Origin: Rossellomorea aquimaris
GTDB taxonomy: Bacteria; Bacillota; Bacilli; Bacillales; Fictibacillaceae
DNA: 64,000 bases
Reading direction: 5' to 3'
NCBI GenBank assembly: GCA_020524245.1
Contig: JAIVLN010000002.1
Span: 186,001 to 250,000, forward strand
In this document: piece by piece, positions 52,891 through 60,954 of the stretch
Numbering within the stretch: position 1 is the first letter of the stretch
How the letters are laid out: each line of letters starts with the position of its first letter
Made by a program: the position numbers and the translations under genes
The notes under the pieces: generated by a model
Told to the model about the DNA's origin: nothing
The model's input: only the letters and a program-made list of their open reading frames with translations
Database searches by the model: none

Positions 52891-53334
52891 ATGTTCAAGA
52901 AAGTGTTGATAGTAACCGTTTTGTTTTTGGCTACAGCTTGTATGAACGAACCGAAAAATGCTTGGAAAGAAAGTGAAATTTTTTACTCCGGAAGTTACTC
53001 AATGATAGGAGAAAAAGATCGATTAGGGTTCATCTATGATGAAAGTGAAGTGACACGCTTCTACCCCGATAAAGAACAAAAGTATATGTGGCATTTTTGG
53101 GGCGAAGATGAAGAGTTAGATGGCGACCTAAGAATAATTGCTACTCATGAAACAGGTGGAGAACCGATCCCACTCGTAGGTGTGTCATTCATTGGAGGCT
53201 CACATAATGGCGCAGATGGTCATATACCATCTATGATGTCCCTACCGAAAAGTGGGATGTGGAAGCTTTCCGCCTACTTTGACGACAAGCTGTTTGGCAC
53301 TGTATATGTTAAAGTTCATGACCGAGACGAGTAG
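52891..53334 (+). CDS. DUF4871-like lipoprotein
   Basis: A 147-residue lipoprotein. The signal sequence ends LATAC (Cys17). The mature domain contains FYSGSYSMIGEKDRLGFIYDES and SLPKSGMWKLSAYFDDKLFGTVYVKV, which matches the beta-sandwich DUF4871 type. Function unknown; a terminator hairpin follows at 53327-53358. Confidence 0.72.
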   Translation: MFKKVLIVTVLFLATACMNEPKNAWKESEIFYSGSYSMIGEKDRLGFIYDESEVTRFYPDKEQKYMWHFWGEDEELDGDLRIIATHETGGEPIPLVGVSFIGGSHNGADGHIPSMMSLPKSGMWKLSAYFDDKLFGTVYVKVHDRDE

Positions 53335-53358
53335 GACACCCTGCTCGTTCTTTTTTTT
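53327..53358 (+). terminator. Terminator of the DUF4871-like gene
   Basis: ACGAG-TAGG / CCCTG-CTCGT imperfect hairpin followed by TCTTTTTTTT. Confidence 0.65.
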
Positions 53359-53380
53359 AATAGAGGAGTTTTACAAGGGA

Positions 53381-53617
53381 GTGTTTAATGTTAGTAAAGT
53401 GACGGGGGTTTATGATGATCATACAATCGGGGATGAATCAGTGGTTTCTGGGGAGGATTCCTTCAGAATCTACACTCAATCACCGTATCTCGATTTCATC
53501 AGTAAACAAGCCACATTGCTGGAAGGGAATTAATTTACCCATTATATGCTTTCGTGCATTGAACATCAGATTGACATTATCTCTTCCCACGAGCCGAAGG
53601 TTACAATCATTGATTAA
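53381..53617 (+). pseudogene. Small gene split by an in-frame TAA
   Basis: From a GTG at 53381 the frame encodes VFNVSKVTGVYDDHTIGD... ending LLEGN at TAA (53531-53533). The same frame continues for 27 codons to FTHYMLSCIEHQ and IISSHEPKVTIID. The overall 77-residue product would be a small alpha/beta protein of unknown family. An AAGGAGG ribosome site for the next gene starts right at its stop codon. A nonsense mutation is the simplest explanation; the start codon is uncertain. Confidence 0.5.
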
Positions 53618-53628
53618 GGAGGACTAAT

Positions 53629-54669
53629 ATGAATACATCCCTATTATCTGAACGCTTAATCAATTTCGCAAAACTGGAGTGCAGCGGATCGAGTGCGTTG
53701 TATGAACATCTATCTTACAAGATTTCGGAAGACGAGGACCTCCTTGAAATCTGTTCACACACACAAGAAGGGCAGCCTGTGCCGAACCTCTTCTTAGGAG
53801 CTGTGCATTATCTATTGTTAAAAGGAAAAGGTCATCCATTACGCACTTACTACCCGAGTATAACGGACGATCCAGAAGCACCTGAGGAAGCGTTCATTCA
53901 CTTCAAGGATTTCTGTCTGGCACATCGTAACGAGATCCTGCCGATTTTACAAAACCGAATGGTCCAAACGAATGAGGTCCGTCGGTGTGCGTACCTTTAT
54001 CCGATTTTCAGCTACATTTACAACAAAGTTCAAAAGCCACTATCACTCATTGAAATCGGGTCCAGTGCGGGTTTGCAGCTTTTATGGGACAAGTATCAAT
54101 ATTCCTATGGTACGGACGAAGTATATGGGGATTTAGAATCACCTGTACATATCACATCCGAAATCAGAAGTGCACATAAACCGACTTTCCGAAAAGAGAG
54201 TCCTCCCGTTGCTTCCAAAATCGGATTGGATCTTCATATCAGTGACCTGAGTGATGAGGACGACTATCTGTGGCTGAAATCACTCATCTGGCCGGAGCAT
54301 CAAGAGCGTCTCGAATTATTTGAAAAAGCGGCACAGCGCTTCAACGAGGAACCGGCGAAATTGATTGAAGGCGACGGGGTCAGGTTGTTGCCTAAAATTG
54401 TGGAAACCCTTCCGGGAGATACACCGATCTGCATTTTCCACACCCATGTCGCCAACCAAATCCCGGAAACGCTGAAACATGAGCTAACAGCTACGATTAA
54501 TACACTCGGGCAGACACGCGACGTCTTCCATTTGTACAACAACATGTGGGACCGTGAACTGCACCTTGACTACTACCTGGATGGAAAAGAATACACCTAT
54601 ACAATCGGCAAAACGGACGGGCACGGCAGATGGTTCGAGTGGAACCTCGAGGCTTCGGTAGTGAAATGA
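53629..54669 (+). CDS. DUF2332 family protein
   Basis: A 346-residue protein of the DUF2332 family. SSALYEHLSYKISEDEDLLEI near the start, ADDPEAPEEAF-like ITDDPEAPEEAFIHF, NEVRRCAYLYP and the Rossmann-like LIEIGSSAGLQLLWDKY (about 138-154) are typical. The fold suggests a methyltransferase-like protein, but no activity is known. AGGAGG precedes the ATG and a strong terminator follows. Confidence 0.88.
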   Translation: MNTSLLSERLINFAKLECSGSSALYEHLSYKISEDEDLLEICSHTQEGQPVPNLFLGAVHYLLLKGKGHPLRTYYPSITDDPEAPEEAFIHFKDFCLAHRNEILPILQNRMVQTNEVRRCAYLYPIFSYIYNKVQKPLSLIEIGSSAGLQLLWDKYQYSYGTDEVYGDLESPVHITSEIRSAHKPTFRKESPPVASKIGLDLHISDLSDEDDYLWLKSLIWPEHQERLELFEKAAQRFNEEPAKLIEGDGVRLLPKIVETLPGDTPICIFHTHVANQIPETLKHELTATINTLGQTRDVFHLYNNMWDRELHLDYYLDGKEYTYTIGKTDGHGRWFEWNLEASVVK

Positions 54670-54676
54670 CTAAAGT

Positions 54677-54710
54677 AGAGCGATTACAGGCCTTTGTAAT
54701 CGCTCTTTTT
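54677..54710 (+). terminator. Terminator of the DUF2332 gene
   Basis: AGAGCGATTAC / GTAATCGCTCT, an 11-bp perfect stem followed by TTTTT. Confidence 0.88.
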
Positions 54711-54716
54711 CCCAAT

Positions 54717-54887
54717 CTAAAAGAAGTTATTAAAATCGTTGCGGTCCTTATTGTAAAAAGCTCTGTTGTTTTTAAGGTTCTCGTTCAGTTTTCTCTCATC
54801 GATTCTTCGTTTTGATCGTTTGTCATAGATGTAGCCGAACAACATCAGCAATCCGAAAACAAGTAGCAGCCAACCTAAAAAAGGCAT
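54717..54887 (-). CDS. 56-residue single-pass membrane protein
   Basis: MPFLGWLLLVFGLLMLFGYIY is one transmembrane helix, followed by a basic, asparagine-rich tail (KRSKRRIDERKLNENLKN...DFNNFF). GGGGAGGACTCAC precedes the ATG, giving good spacing. The tail resembles small sporulation or stress membrane proteins, but I do not recognise the family. The stop lies against the DUF2332 terminator, which could serve both directions. Confidence 0.65.
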   Translation of the reverse strand: MPFLGWLLLVFGLLMLFGYIYDKRSKRRIDERKLNENLKNNRAFYNKDRNDFNNFF

Positions 54888-54960
54888 GTGAGTCCTCCCC
54901 TTGGATGATAAGTTGTGAACGTTTCTAAGTGTATGTGCATTCTTGAAATGGTATTAATCA

Positions 54961-55125
54961 ATGAGGGAAAATAAGACATTCACACTATTTATTCTGCTTT
55001 TAGATGAAAAGGCGAAACGGTTCCACATTCTCTGTCATATCTCTCTGAAAGAGAAAGAGCGATTCGTAGAAGAGCTTGCTAAACGGTGTCCGAAGGCGAA
55101 GGTTGAGGGCTTTGAATCAGTATAG
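54961..55125 (+). CDS. Possible 54-residue protein or gene fragment
   Basis: MRENKTFTLFILLLDEKAKR and on to RCPKAKVEGFESV. It reads like protein (amphipathic, charged), but there is no Shine-Dalgarno sequence before the ATG, so it may be the tail of a truncated gene. The next gene begins 16 bases later. Confidence 0.35.
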   Translation: MRENKTFTLFILLLDEKAKRFHILCHISLKEKERFVEELAKRCPKAKVEGFESV

Positions 55126-55140
55126 AAAGGATTACAAGGG

Positions 55141-55593
55141 ATGACTCAATATTGGTATATTGCCTCACCTAATAAACTTCCTGTAGGCTCATACGGGCTA
55201 ACCCCCGTATTACCTGACCGACCTAATGTTTTTCAAAATGAACTGGATTTTACACATTTATACTTTGAAAATAATATTGAAGATACCTCAATAGAGAGGA
55301 TTTCTTTCAGTTCTCATTTCAATTTTGAATATCAAGTAGACACAAGCCATAACTTCATGCCCTTAAAAGGCTCAGAAACCGGGCATCCTCATGAGGAAAA
55401 ATGTCTTCAAATACTTTATAGATATTTAGAGGAAGCTCTCCATGACAGTGGAATTCTTGAGATTTTTACAAGTATAAGCGGTGAGGAACATCGTGCAATT
55501 AGAAGTATGAAACAGGTTAAGTGGAAGGACATCCAATCCCCATATGATCTCGTGATGGATGATCGGGAATTTTGGGTGATCCATTTAAATTAA
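55141..55593 (+). CDS. Hypothetical protein
   Basis: A 150-residue, probably cytoplasmic protein. It starts MTQYWYIASPNKLPVGSYG and has a mixed beta/alpha pattern, with FTHLYFENN, CLQILYRYLEEALHDSG and VMDDREFWVIHLN. AAAGGATTACAAGGG precedes the ATG. I do not recognise it. Confidence 0.6.
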   Translation: MTQYWYIASPNKLPVGSYGLTPVLPDRPNVFQNELDFTHLYFENNIEDTSIERISFSSHFNFEYQVDTSHNFMPLKGSETGHPHEEKCLQILYRYLEEALHDSGILEIFTSISGEEHRAIRSMKQVKWKDIQSPYDLVMDDREFWVIHLN

Positions 55594-55623
55594 ATAGAAG
55601 TCAAGTTTGAGGAGTTGTTATGC

Positions 55624-55947
55624 ATGCCGTTAGAACAAGAAGCACTTTCTATGATTTCAGGAGGATTAACAATCATAATGGGGATAACGTTCTTTTTCAC
55701 AATTCTTTTCTGGCTCAGACAGAAAAAACATCACGCAGGGTTTGCTTTGACCATTTTATCCCTAATGTTACTTTCTCTTGCTGGCCGGTTTATGGTAGAG
55801 ATTTTTCAATATGATGTGACACATCCAATGGCATCTGAAGAGATATCACTTCAACTCGGGGTATCGGGTATAACGTGGGCGTTCAGTATGGTGTGCTTAA
55901 TACTGGGGATCTATCATTTTACGAAGGACAGACCGAACGTGGGGTGA
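55624..55947 (+). CDS. Three-helix membrane protein
   Basis: A 107-residue protein with three transmembrane helices (about 10-30, 40-58, 80-100). ATG at 55624 is about 8 bases after GAGGAG. Function unknown. Confidence 0.6.
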   Translation: MPLEQEALSMISGGLTIIMGITFFFTILFWLRQKKHHAGFALTILSLMLLSLAGRFMVEIFQYDVTHPMASEEISLQLGVSGITWAFSMVCLILGIYHFTKDRPNVG

Positions 55948-55984
55948 AATAAATAAGCAGCCAGGTTTGGTCTAATGTTATCCC

Positions 55985-56560
55985 TTACTGTCTGCTTAAC
56001 CTTTCAATATCCGATTCAACTTTGTACACTCTTCTGTTCAAAGCTCCCGTCTTGTCATCAACATGATTCATAATTCTATCCGTGAATCCACCAATACTCT
56101 CGATAATGTTCTTTTGCATTTTATCTTGACCTTTTTCTAACCTTTGTTGGCCTTGCTTCAGGTCACTAATGTCTGTTTTCATGTCTTGGATTTCCGTTTT
56201 TATTCCGTTAATCTCTGTTTTCATGCCACCGATCTCTGTTGTTAGGCCATCAATTTTGACTTGCATACCACCCATTTCTGTCTTCATACCACTGATGTCT
56301 GATTGCATGCCACTGATATCAGTTTTTATCCCAGAGATTTCTGTTTTCATGCCCCCGATGTCTTTTTGCATGTCACTGATGTCTGTTTTCATTCCAGAGA
56401 TTTCTGTTTTCATGCCACTGATGTCTGTTTTCATACCAGAGATTTCTGTTTTCATACCACTGATGTCTGTTTTCATCCCAGAAATGTCTGTTTTCATATC
56501 ACTTATATCCGTTTTCATGCCTTTGATTTCACCTAGGATTTGGTTTAACATATTTTCCAT
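55985..56560 (-). CDS. Coiled-coil protein of tandem heptads
   Basis: A 191-residue protein made almost entirely of heptads of the type MKTDISG. From residue 15, 17 consecutive heptads follow with Met, Ile or Leu at position a and Ile at most position e/d sites, so a long parallel coiled coil is expected. After about residue 133 the pattern loosens (LKQGQQRLEKGQDKMQKNIIES) and ends in a helical tail. No signal or membrane segment. AAGGGAGG precedes the ATG at 56560. The DNA is a 21-bp repeat (56150-56525). Function unknown; a structural or fibre-like role is plausible. Confidence 0.75.
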   Translation of the reverse strand: MENMLNQILGEIKGMKTDISDMKTDISGMKTDISGMKTEISGMKTDISGMKTEISGMKTDISDMQKDIGGMKTEISGIKTDISGMQSDISGMKTEMGGMQVKIDGLTTEIGGMKTEINGIKTEIQDMKTDISDLKQGQQRLEKGQDKMQKNIIESIGGFTDRIMNHVDDKTGALNRRVYKVESDIERLSRQ

Positions 56561-56626
56561 CTTCACACCTCCCTTCTCTTTTCCTGCTTATTATACCATC
56601 TTTGATCCTATTTTTTGCCCTCAACA

Positions 56627-57091
56627 TTATATGACTTCTTGTAATTCGACTTCGGTATGCTCTCCGTTAATCATGCAGTTGTCTGCTCGTACTATGGTAT
56701 ATGTAAAGGTTTTGTCTCCTATTATTAAAGGTTCGTTCTGAGTTTCATTTGTAAGAGAATAATATAGAGTAATTCCTTTAAAGAATTTTGACTCTCCACT
56801 GTGAACATGAATAGCCTTATCGTCTGTTTGTTTCTTCCCTATGAAAATATAAGGTGTCATTTCATAAGAAAACATAAAGGATGATAATTCCTTTTCATCG
56901 TTCATAAAATATTTGTTTACCTTCATCATCATTAAAAACCGTTTACGGACTTTTTCATCCAATTCATCCATTGAGAATTGATGAAACTCTGGACTTTGTT
57001 CAGATTGAGATTTCCTTATTGAAAAGTAAAGTCCTATGATGGGTAATGCTAGTAATAGAATGATTAAGAAAACACCTATGTCTTTCCACAT
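56627..57091 (-). CDS. Membrane-anchored hypothetical protein
   Basis: A 154-residue protein with an N-terminal transmembrane helix (5-26) and a soluble domain containing FHQFSMDELDEKVRKRFLMMM and ESKFFKGITLYYSL. Function unknown. It lies 25 bases downstream of the DJ-1/PfpI gene and may share its transcript. Confidence 0.62.
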   Translation of the reverse strand: MWKDIGVFLIILLLALPIIGLYFSIRKSQSEQSPEFHQFSMDELDEKVRKRFLMMMKVNKYFMNDEKELSSFMFSYEMTPYIFIGKKQTDDKAIHVHSGESKFFKGITLYYSLTNETQNEPLIIGDKTFTYTIVRADNCMINGEHTEVELQEVI

Positions 57092-57116
57092 ATAATTCTC
57101 TCCTAATTGTTGTCAT

Positions 57117-57731
57117 TCAAAGTGTAAAATCTTTTAGGCTACATAGTTTCCTTGTTTTACTTGATACAGCCGCTTGATTAAGATCTAAATTATACCAGGC
57201 CTTGTTATACTCAAGTTGTAATAAGTCGCCGAGCTTAAAGGCAAAATCTATGAAAGCTGAACCTCTCGCAGTTACGATATAATCATCTACAACTACTGGT
57301 AAATCGATGTAGTTTCTTTCATCAAACGTGCCCAGGTATTCTCTTTGTTCCCTTGTTAACCCTGTAGTATATTTTTTATCTCCCATTATTCCACACATAG
57401 ACAAAAAATACGGTGCACTGGAGATGGCAGCTATTATTCTCTTTTGCTTATCCACCTTTTTTATAAAGTTAGACAATTCGTTGTGGTCAACTAAGTGTTC
57501 AAAGTCATCCACTCCAGGGAGAACGACACCATCAAGGGTTGGGACGTCAACCTCACTAATGGTCGTTTCAGGTACACAGGGAAGTCCTGCTTCTCCTACA
57601 ACGACCTCATGATCTAGTCCGATATAAATAGTCTGTATCCCACCTTGCTTTAGAACAGAAAGAAGAACAGACAATTCATATTCACTGAATCTAGGGTAAA
57701 GTAGAATCCCAATCTTTTTAGAGTTGTTCAT
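57117..57731 (-). CDS. DJ-1/PfpI-like protein lacking the nucleophile Cys
   Basis: A 204-residue class I glutamine-amidotransferase-like protein. The FSEYEL motif gives the conserved Glu (about 17-19), and the core GVVLPGVDDFEHL is present. The expected nucleophile Cys in AICxAP is Ser104 (AISSAPYF), so the typical DJ-1 chemistry is probably lost. It may act as a binding or regulatory protein. Confidence 0.75.
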   Translation of the reverse strand: MNNSKKIGILLYPRFSEYELSVLLSVLKQGGIQTIYIGLDHEVVVGEAGLPCVPETTISEVDVPTLDGVVLPGVDDFEHLVDHNELSNFIKKVDKQKRIIAAISSAPYFLSMCGIMGDKKYTTGLTREQREYLGTFDERNYIDLPVVVDDYIVTARGSAFIDFAFKLGDLLQLEYNKAWYNLDLNQAAVSSKTRKLCSLKDFTL

Positions 57732-57806
57732 ATATCGTCCACCTTTGAAACTTTATTATCCTAATTTTACCATACCGGGATCTCAGTATGGGTTTATTCT
57801 CCACAC

Positions 57807-57839
57807 AAAAAAAAACGACTCGTAATGACGAGCCGTTTC
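57807..57839 (-). terminator. Terminator of the DUF1206 gene
   Basis: On the minus strand GGAAACGGCTCG / CGAGTCGTTT hairpin followed by a run of T. Confidence 0.8.
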
Positions 57840-57842
57840 CTT

Positions 57843-58694
57843 TTAGTAAAGTCCCATATGTCGGTTTTTCCCTTTGACGAGCTGGAACACGCCATAGAGG
57901 AACAGTCCGATAGCCACTGCTCCAAGCATGAATTGTCCGTACGGTTGCTGCGCGATTTTCGCCAGTGCGCCATCCAAGCCAATTACTTTACCCGAATCGG
58001 CTGTCAATGCCGTCTGAATCAGGAAGTAGCCAATGATCGCAAAGGTAATTCCTCTGGCAATCAAACCGATCTTACCGATTTTCTTCCCTACTCTTAATTC
58101 ACGTGAGCTCATCTCGCTGGTCTTGAATCTCTTCGTAAATTCTTCACGATAGCCACGGATCATCTGCTTCACACCGAACCCGATGATAATGACGCCAATG
58201 ATGCCAACGATCCAAACGCCGAAAGGCTGACTCATTAATTTTGCCGTCCACGTTTGTTTAGAGCCACCCCCAGAGCTTCCCGCGTGCATCGCCACTTTAA
58301 ATGCTTTCAGTGCCAAACCACCGTAGATGATTCCACTGATAAGATATCCAATCCTTGCGCCAATCCCTTTCATGCTGTTCCCTTTGTTTTCTGGATCCCA
58401 GAATGTCTGGATCAAGCGCCAGCAGACATATCCAATGAGTCCCACACCTACGATCCAGAGCAAAACTTCTCCGAACGGTTTGCTTGCGACTGAAGCAAAT
58501 GCGCCAGATGAATCCGTCGTTTTCCCACCGACTCCTGCGGCTGCCAACATGGATAAGACACCTATGAGAATATAAACCGATCCTTTTGAAAAATAGCCGA
58601 AACGTGCGAACCACCGGATCCATGGTTTCACATCGTTTTGTGCTTGCCTCGCTTTTCGGCTTGTTTTCACTTTATCTAGAACCGAATCCATCAT
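57843..58694 (-). CDS. DUF1206 family membrane protein
   Basis: A 283-residue protein with six transmembrane helices in three DUF1206 repeats, each opening with a similar RxGYxxxGxxY / ARIGYLISGIIY / IARGITFAIIGY helix. The family has no known function. It ends at a strong terminator. Confidence 0.88.
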   Translation of the reverse strand: MMDSVLDKVKTSRKARQAQNDVKPWIRWFARFGYFSKGSVYILIGVLSMLAAAGVGGKTTDSSGAFASVASKPFGEVLLWIVGVGLIGYVCWRLIQTFWDPENKGNSMKGIGARIGYLISGIIYGGLALKAFKVAMHAGSSGGGSKQTWTAKLMSQPFGVWIVGIIGVIIIGFGVKQMIRGYREEFTKRFKTSEMSSRELRVGKKIGKIGLIARGITFAIIGYFLIQTALTADSGKVIGLDGALAKIAQQPYGQFMLGAVAIGLFLYGVFQLVKGKNRHMGLY

Positions 58695-58832
58695 ACAGAT
58701 TGCTCCCTTCGTTTATCAATAAGCAGTGCTTACAAGATTCCCCGAAACTTTGAAAAAGAAACTTATTATAGATGAAAAGGAATTCAGACAGATGTAGCGA
58801 AGGTGTTGTGAACATTTCGAGGAGGATGGCTC

Positions 58833-59363
58833 ATGTATAGAATACTGTTCCTGGCTAGTATACTCATTCTTTTTGTAACAGTGGAAGTTCAATCGTCTAC
58901 ACGAGAGCAGTTGACCCCTGATGAAGTTTATGAAAAGGCAGATGTCATCGTTTTGGGGACATTACAATTGGATAAGGAGCCCGTATCAAATTTTATATTT
59001 CGCGGATATCCATTCAAGGTGGAGAAGGTGATAAGAGGGGAAGACATTCCGAAAGTGATTACAGCTGGGATTGAGATGTATGATGTACCATCCATGGAAA
59101 GTTTCCAAAAGAATGAAGGTCGTTACTTATTGTTTTTGGAGGAAAATGAAATGACCGGGTTTATGACCTCGGTCGGCGGATCTCAAGGAATGGTCAAAGT
59201 GAAGTATTCTGTCATCCTCTCGCCAAAATATGTGCAGTTCAACGTTCTTTTGCACCGGGATCTCATGCAATATGGGGTGTTCCCGGTTCTTTTGGGAGTA
59301 ATTTTGTTTGGGGTAGCAGTTATTGGTGTTATTCAGATGCGAAAAAGAAAGAAATCACTATAA
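58833..59363 (+). CDS. Exported membrane-anchored hypothetical protein
   Basis: A 176-residue protein. An N-terminal signal (1-21) ends near VQSS, a soluble beta-rich domain follows, and a C-terminal transmembrane helix with RKRKKSL tail anchors it. Positive-out tail after the helix suggests the domain faces the outside. GAGGAGG precedes the ATG. Function unknown. Confidence 0.65.
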   Translation: MYRILFLASILILFVTVEVQSSTREQLTPDEVYEKADVIVLGTLQLDKEPVSNFIFRGYPFKVEKVIRGEDIPKVITAGIEMYDVPSMESFQKNEGRYLLFLEENEMTGFMTSVGGSQGMVKVKYSVILSPKYVQFNVLLHRDLMQYGVFPVLLGVILFGVAVIGVIQMRKRKKSL

Positions 59364-59364
59364 A

Positions 59365-59388
59365 AAGGAGTGATCCACTCACTCCTTT
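59365..59388. terminator. Bidirectional terminator between convergent genes
   Basis: AAGGAGTGA / TCACTCCTT hairpin, in the gap between the exported protein and the GNAT gene. Confidence 0.65.
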
Positions 59389-59395
59389 CCTTAAT

Positions 59396-59914
59396 CTAAA
59401 CTTCCAGAATAGCGTCTGAGTAGCGGACAGTGCCTTGCACTTCATCCAAAGCGCCTGGAATAAGCTCCAACACCATAAACACTTCATCGGGAACATCAAA
59501 CGGCGGTTTAATGCCTTTTTCACTTGCACGGATGAACCCGAACTTCGGGTAGTACGTCGGATGGCCGAGTACGACGACCGACTTGAAGCCAAGTTCCGCG
59601 GCTCTCTTCAATCCTTCACGAACGAGCGCAGAGCCCACCCCTTTGTTCTGACTCTCCGGTTTGACCGCCATTGGAGCAAGCGCCAGTGATCCCGCCATAC
59701 CGCTTTCTGTTTCAATCCCGATACGACTGAAAAGAATATGGCCGATAATCTCCTGTTGCTCCGTCTCTGCTACAAGAGAAAGCTCGTCAACAAACGCCTC
59801 CGTCTCGCGAATTTTCGCAATCAACCGACCTTCGTTCTCCTGTTCGAAGGCAGAATCGTTCACTTCTCTGATCTTCTCAACATCAGAAGGCTGCTCAGCT
59901 CGAATCGTATACAT
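59396..59914 (-). CDS. YhbS-like GNAT acetyltransferase
   Basis: A 172-residue GNAT. APMAVKPESQNKGVGSALVREGLKRA (about 83-108) is motif A and GHPTYYPKFGF the typical YhbS segment. ATG at 59914 has GAGAGG nine bases upstream; the ATG at 59923 has no spacing. Substrate unknown. Confidence 0.87.
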   Translation of the reverse strand: MYTIRAEQPSDVEKIREVNDSAFEQENEGRLIAKIRETEAFVDELSLVAETEQQEIIGHILFSRIGIETESGMAGSLALAPMAVKPESQNKGVGSALVREGLKRAAELGFKSVVVLGHPTYYPKFGFIRASEKGIKPPFDVPDEVFMVLELIPGALDEVQGTVRYSDAILEV

Positions 59915-59939
59915 CTCCAACATCCTCTCTCAAATGGAA

Positions 59940-59998
59940 GTGCCAGGTACTGTTTAGGAATCCTTGTTGCACAAGGGATTCAAAACGGTACCTGGCAC
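59940..59998. repeat. 59-bp REP-like palindromic element, copy 2
   Basis: GTGCCAGGTAC at one end and CGGTACCTGGCAC at the other, around an internal stem AATCC-TTGT / ACAA-GGGATT. Length and termini equal those of the element at 51044-51102, but the middle differs and re-pairs within itself. Confidence 0.8.
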
Positions 59999-60014
59999 CG
60001 AAATCACTTCTTCT

Positions 60015-60932
60015 TTATTCCAACCGTGTTGCTGGTCGTGTTGCGGATAGCAGGCGGTTGATCTCTTCATCGTCCTTCGAGCGCTCTTTGCGCACCCATT
60101 GGAAGAACACATAACCGAGGACCGATCCGTAGATGATCTCCTGCATGACCTTCATGATGATGCCGCCAAGCTTCTGATCTTCAAGCGGCGCCATCGGTAC
60201 GAACTGGTTGTACAACTCTGGTGAAACCGGTCCGCCGATCTGCAAACAAAGCCCCAAAGCATAAGACCAGGTCGCAGGATTGCTGTATGTTTCATACAAC
60301 ATGGAGTCTGCGAAGATGATCAACGCACAGGCAGGCGTCAGCAAGACCCCGTTCCCGAAGATGTACGCGACTTTTTTCAAACCGGACATCGTATCCCATT
60401 CCGGAATTGGACAAATCATCGGCCACCACATGATGACAGCGGCTACGAACAACACCGCGAGGAACAGAATATGTTCCACGTAGTTCGTCATTAAGTAATC
60501 AAAAACGATCGGGAAATGGTAGAACGAGAACATCATGTTGAACAGCACTAACGCCACAAGCGGCTTTGTCAAGAACGCGAGTGGACGCAAGAACCCACCA
60601 TGTTTCACGAACGGTCGCAGCATCCATCCAGGTGTTCCGTATAACAGCAACGGCGGCACCAATAAGAAACAGACCGACATTTGCACCATGTGGATGCTGA
60701 ACATCAAGTGGGAGATCAGATAAAGCGGACCTCCGAAACCGACGTAGAACGTCAACGCCCCTGCTACAAAGGAGGTTTTCTTTTTCCAATCAACAGGTTC
60801 TGATCCAGCAATCTTATGCCGCCATGGTCCGGTATATAGGATGTATAGCAATATGACAATGAGGGTTCCCGCTAGGAAAATCGGGCTCCACAACTGGCTG
60901 AAGCTGAAGTTGGTTGTGATTTGATCCCACAT
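60015..60932 (-). CDS. ctaG: Cytochrome c oxidase assembly factor CtaG
   Basis: A 305-residue seven-helix membrane protein of the caa3-type CtaG family. It contains conserved HLMFSIHMVQMSVCFLLVPPLLLYGTPGW (about 75-103) and MMFSFYHFPIVFDY segments, whose His and Met residues suit metal handling. The family is required for active caa3 oxidase, presumably in copper insertion. It lies 22 bases after the SCO gene. Confidence 0.93.
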   Translation of the reverse strand: MWDQITTNFSFSQLWSPIFLAGTLIVILLYILYTGPWRHKIAGSEPVDWKKKTSFVAGALTFYVGFGGPLYLISHLMFSIHMVQMSVCFLLVPPLLLYGTPGWMLRPFVKHGGFLRPLAFLTKPLVALVLFNMMFSFYHFPIVFDYLMTNYVEHILFLAVLFVAAVIMWWPMICPIPEWDTMSGLKKVAYIFGNGVLLTPACALIIFADSMLYETYSNPATWSYALGLCLQIGGPVSPELYNQFVPMAPLEDQKLGGIIMKVMQEIIYGSVLGYVFFQWVRKERSKDDEEINRLLSATRPATRLE

Positions 60933-60954
60933 AGTAACACCTTCTCATTTCGCA

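Noticed and set aside
56169-56741. Plus-strand ORF opposite the coiled-coil gene
   Set aside because: Antisense shadow of the 21-bp repeat; no ribosome binding site, and it runs through the start and promoter region of the real gene.
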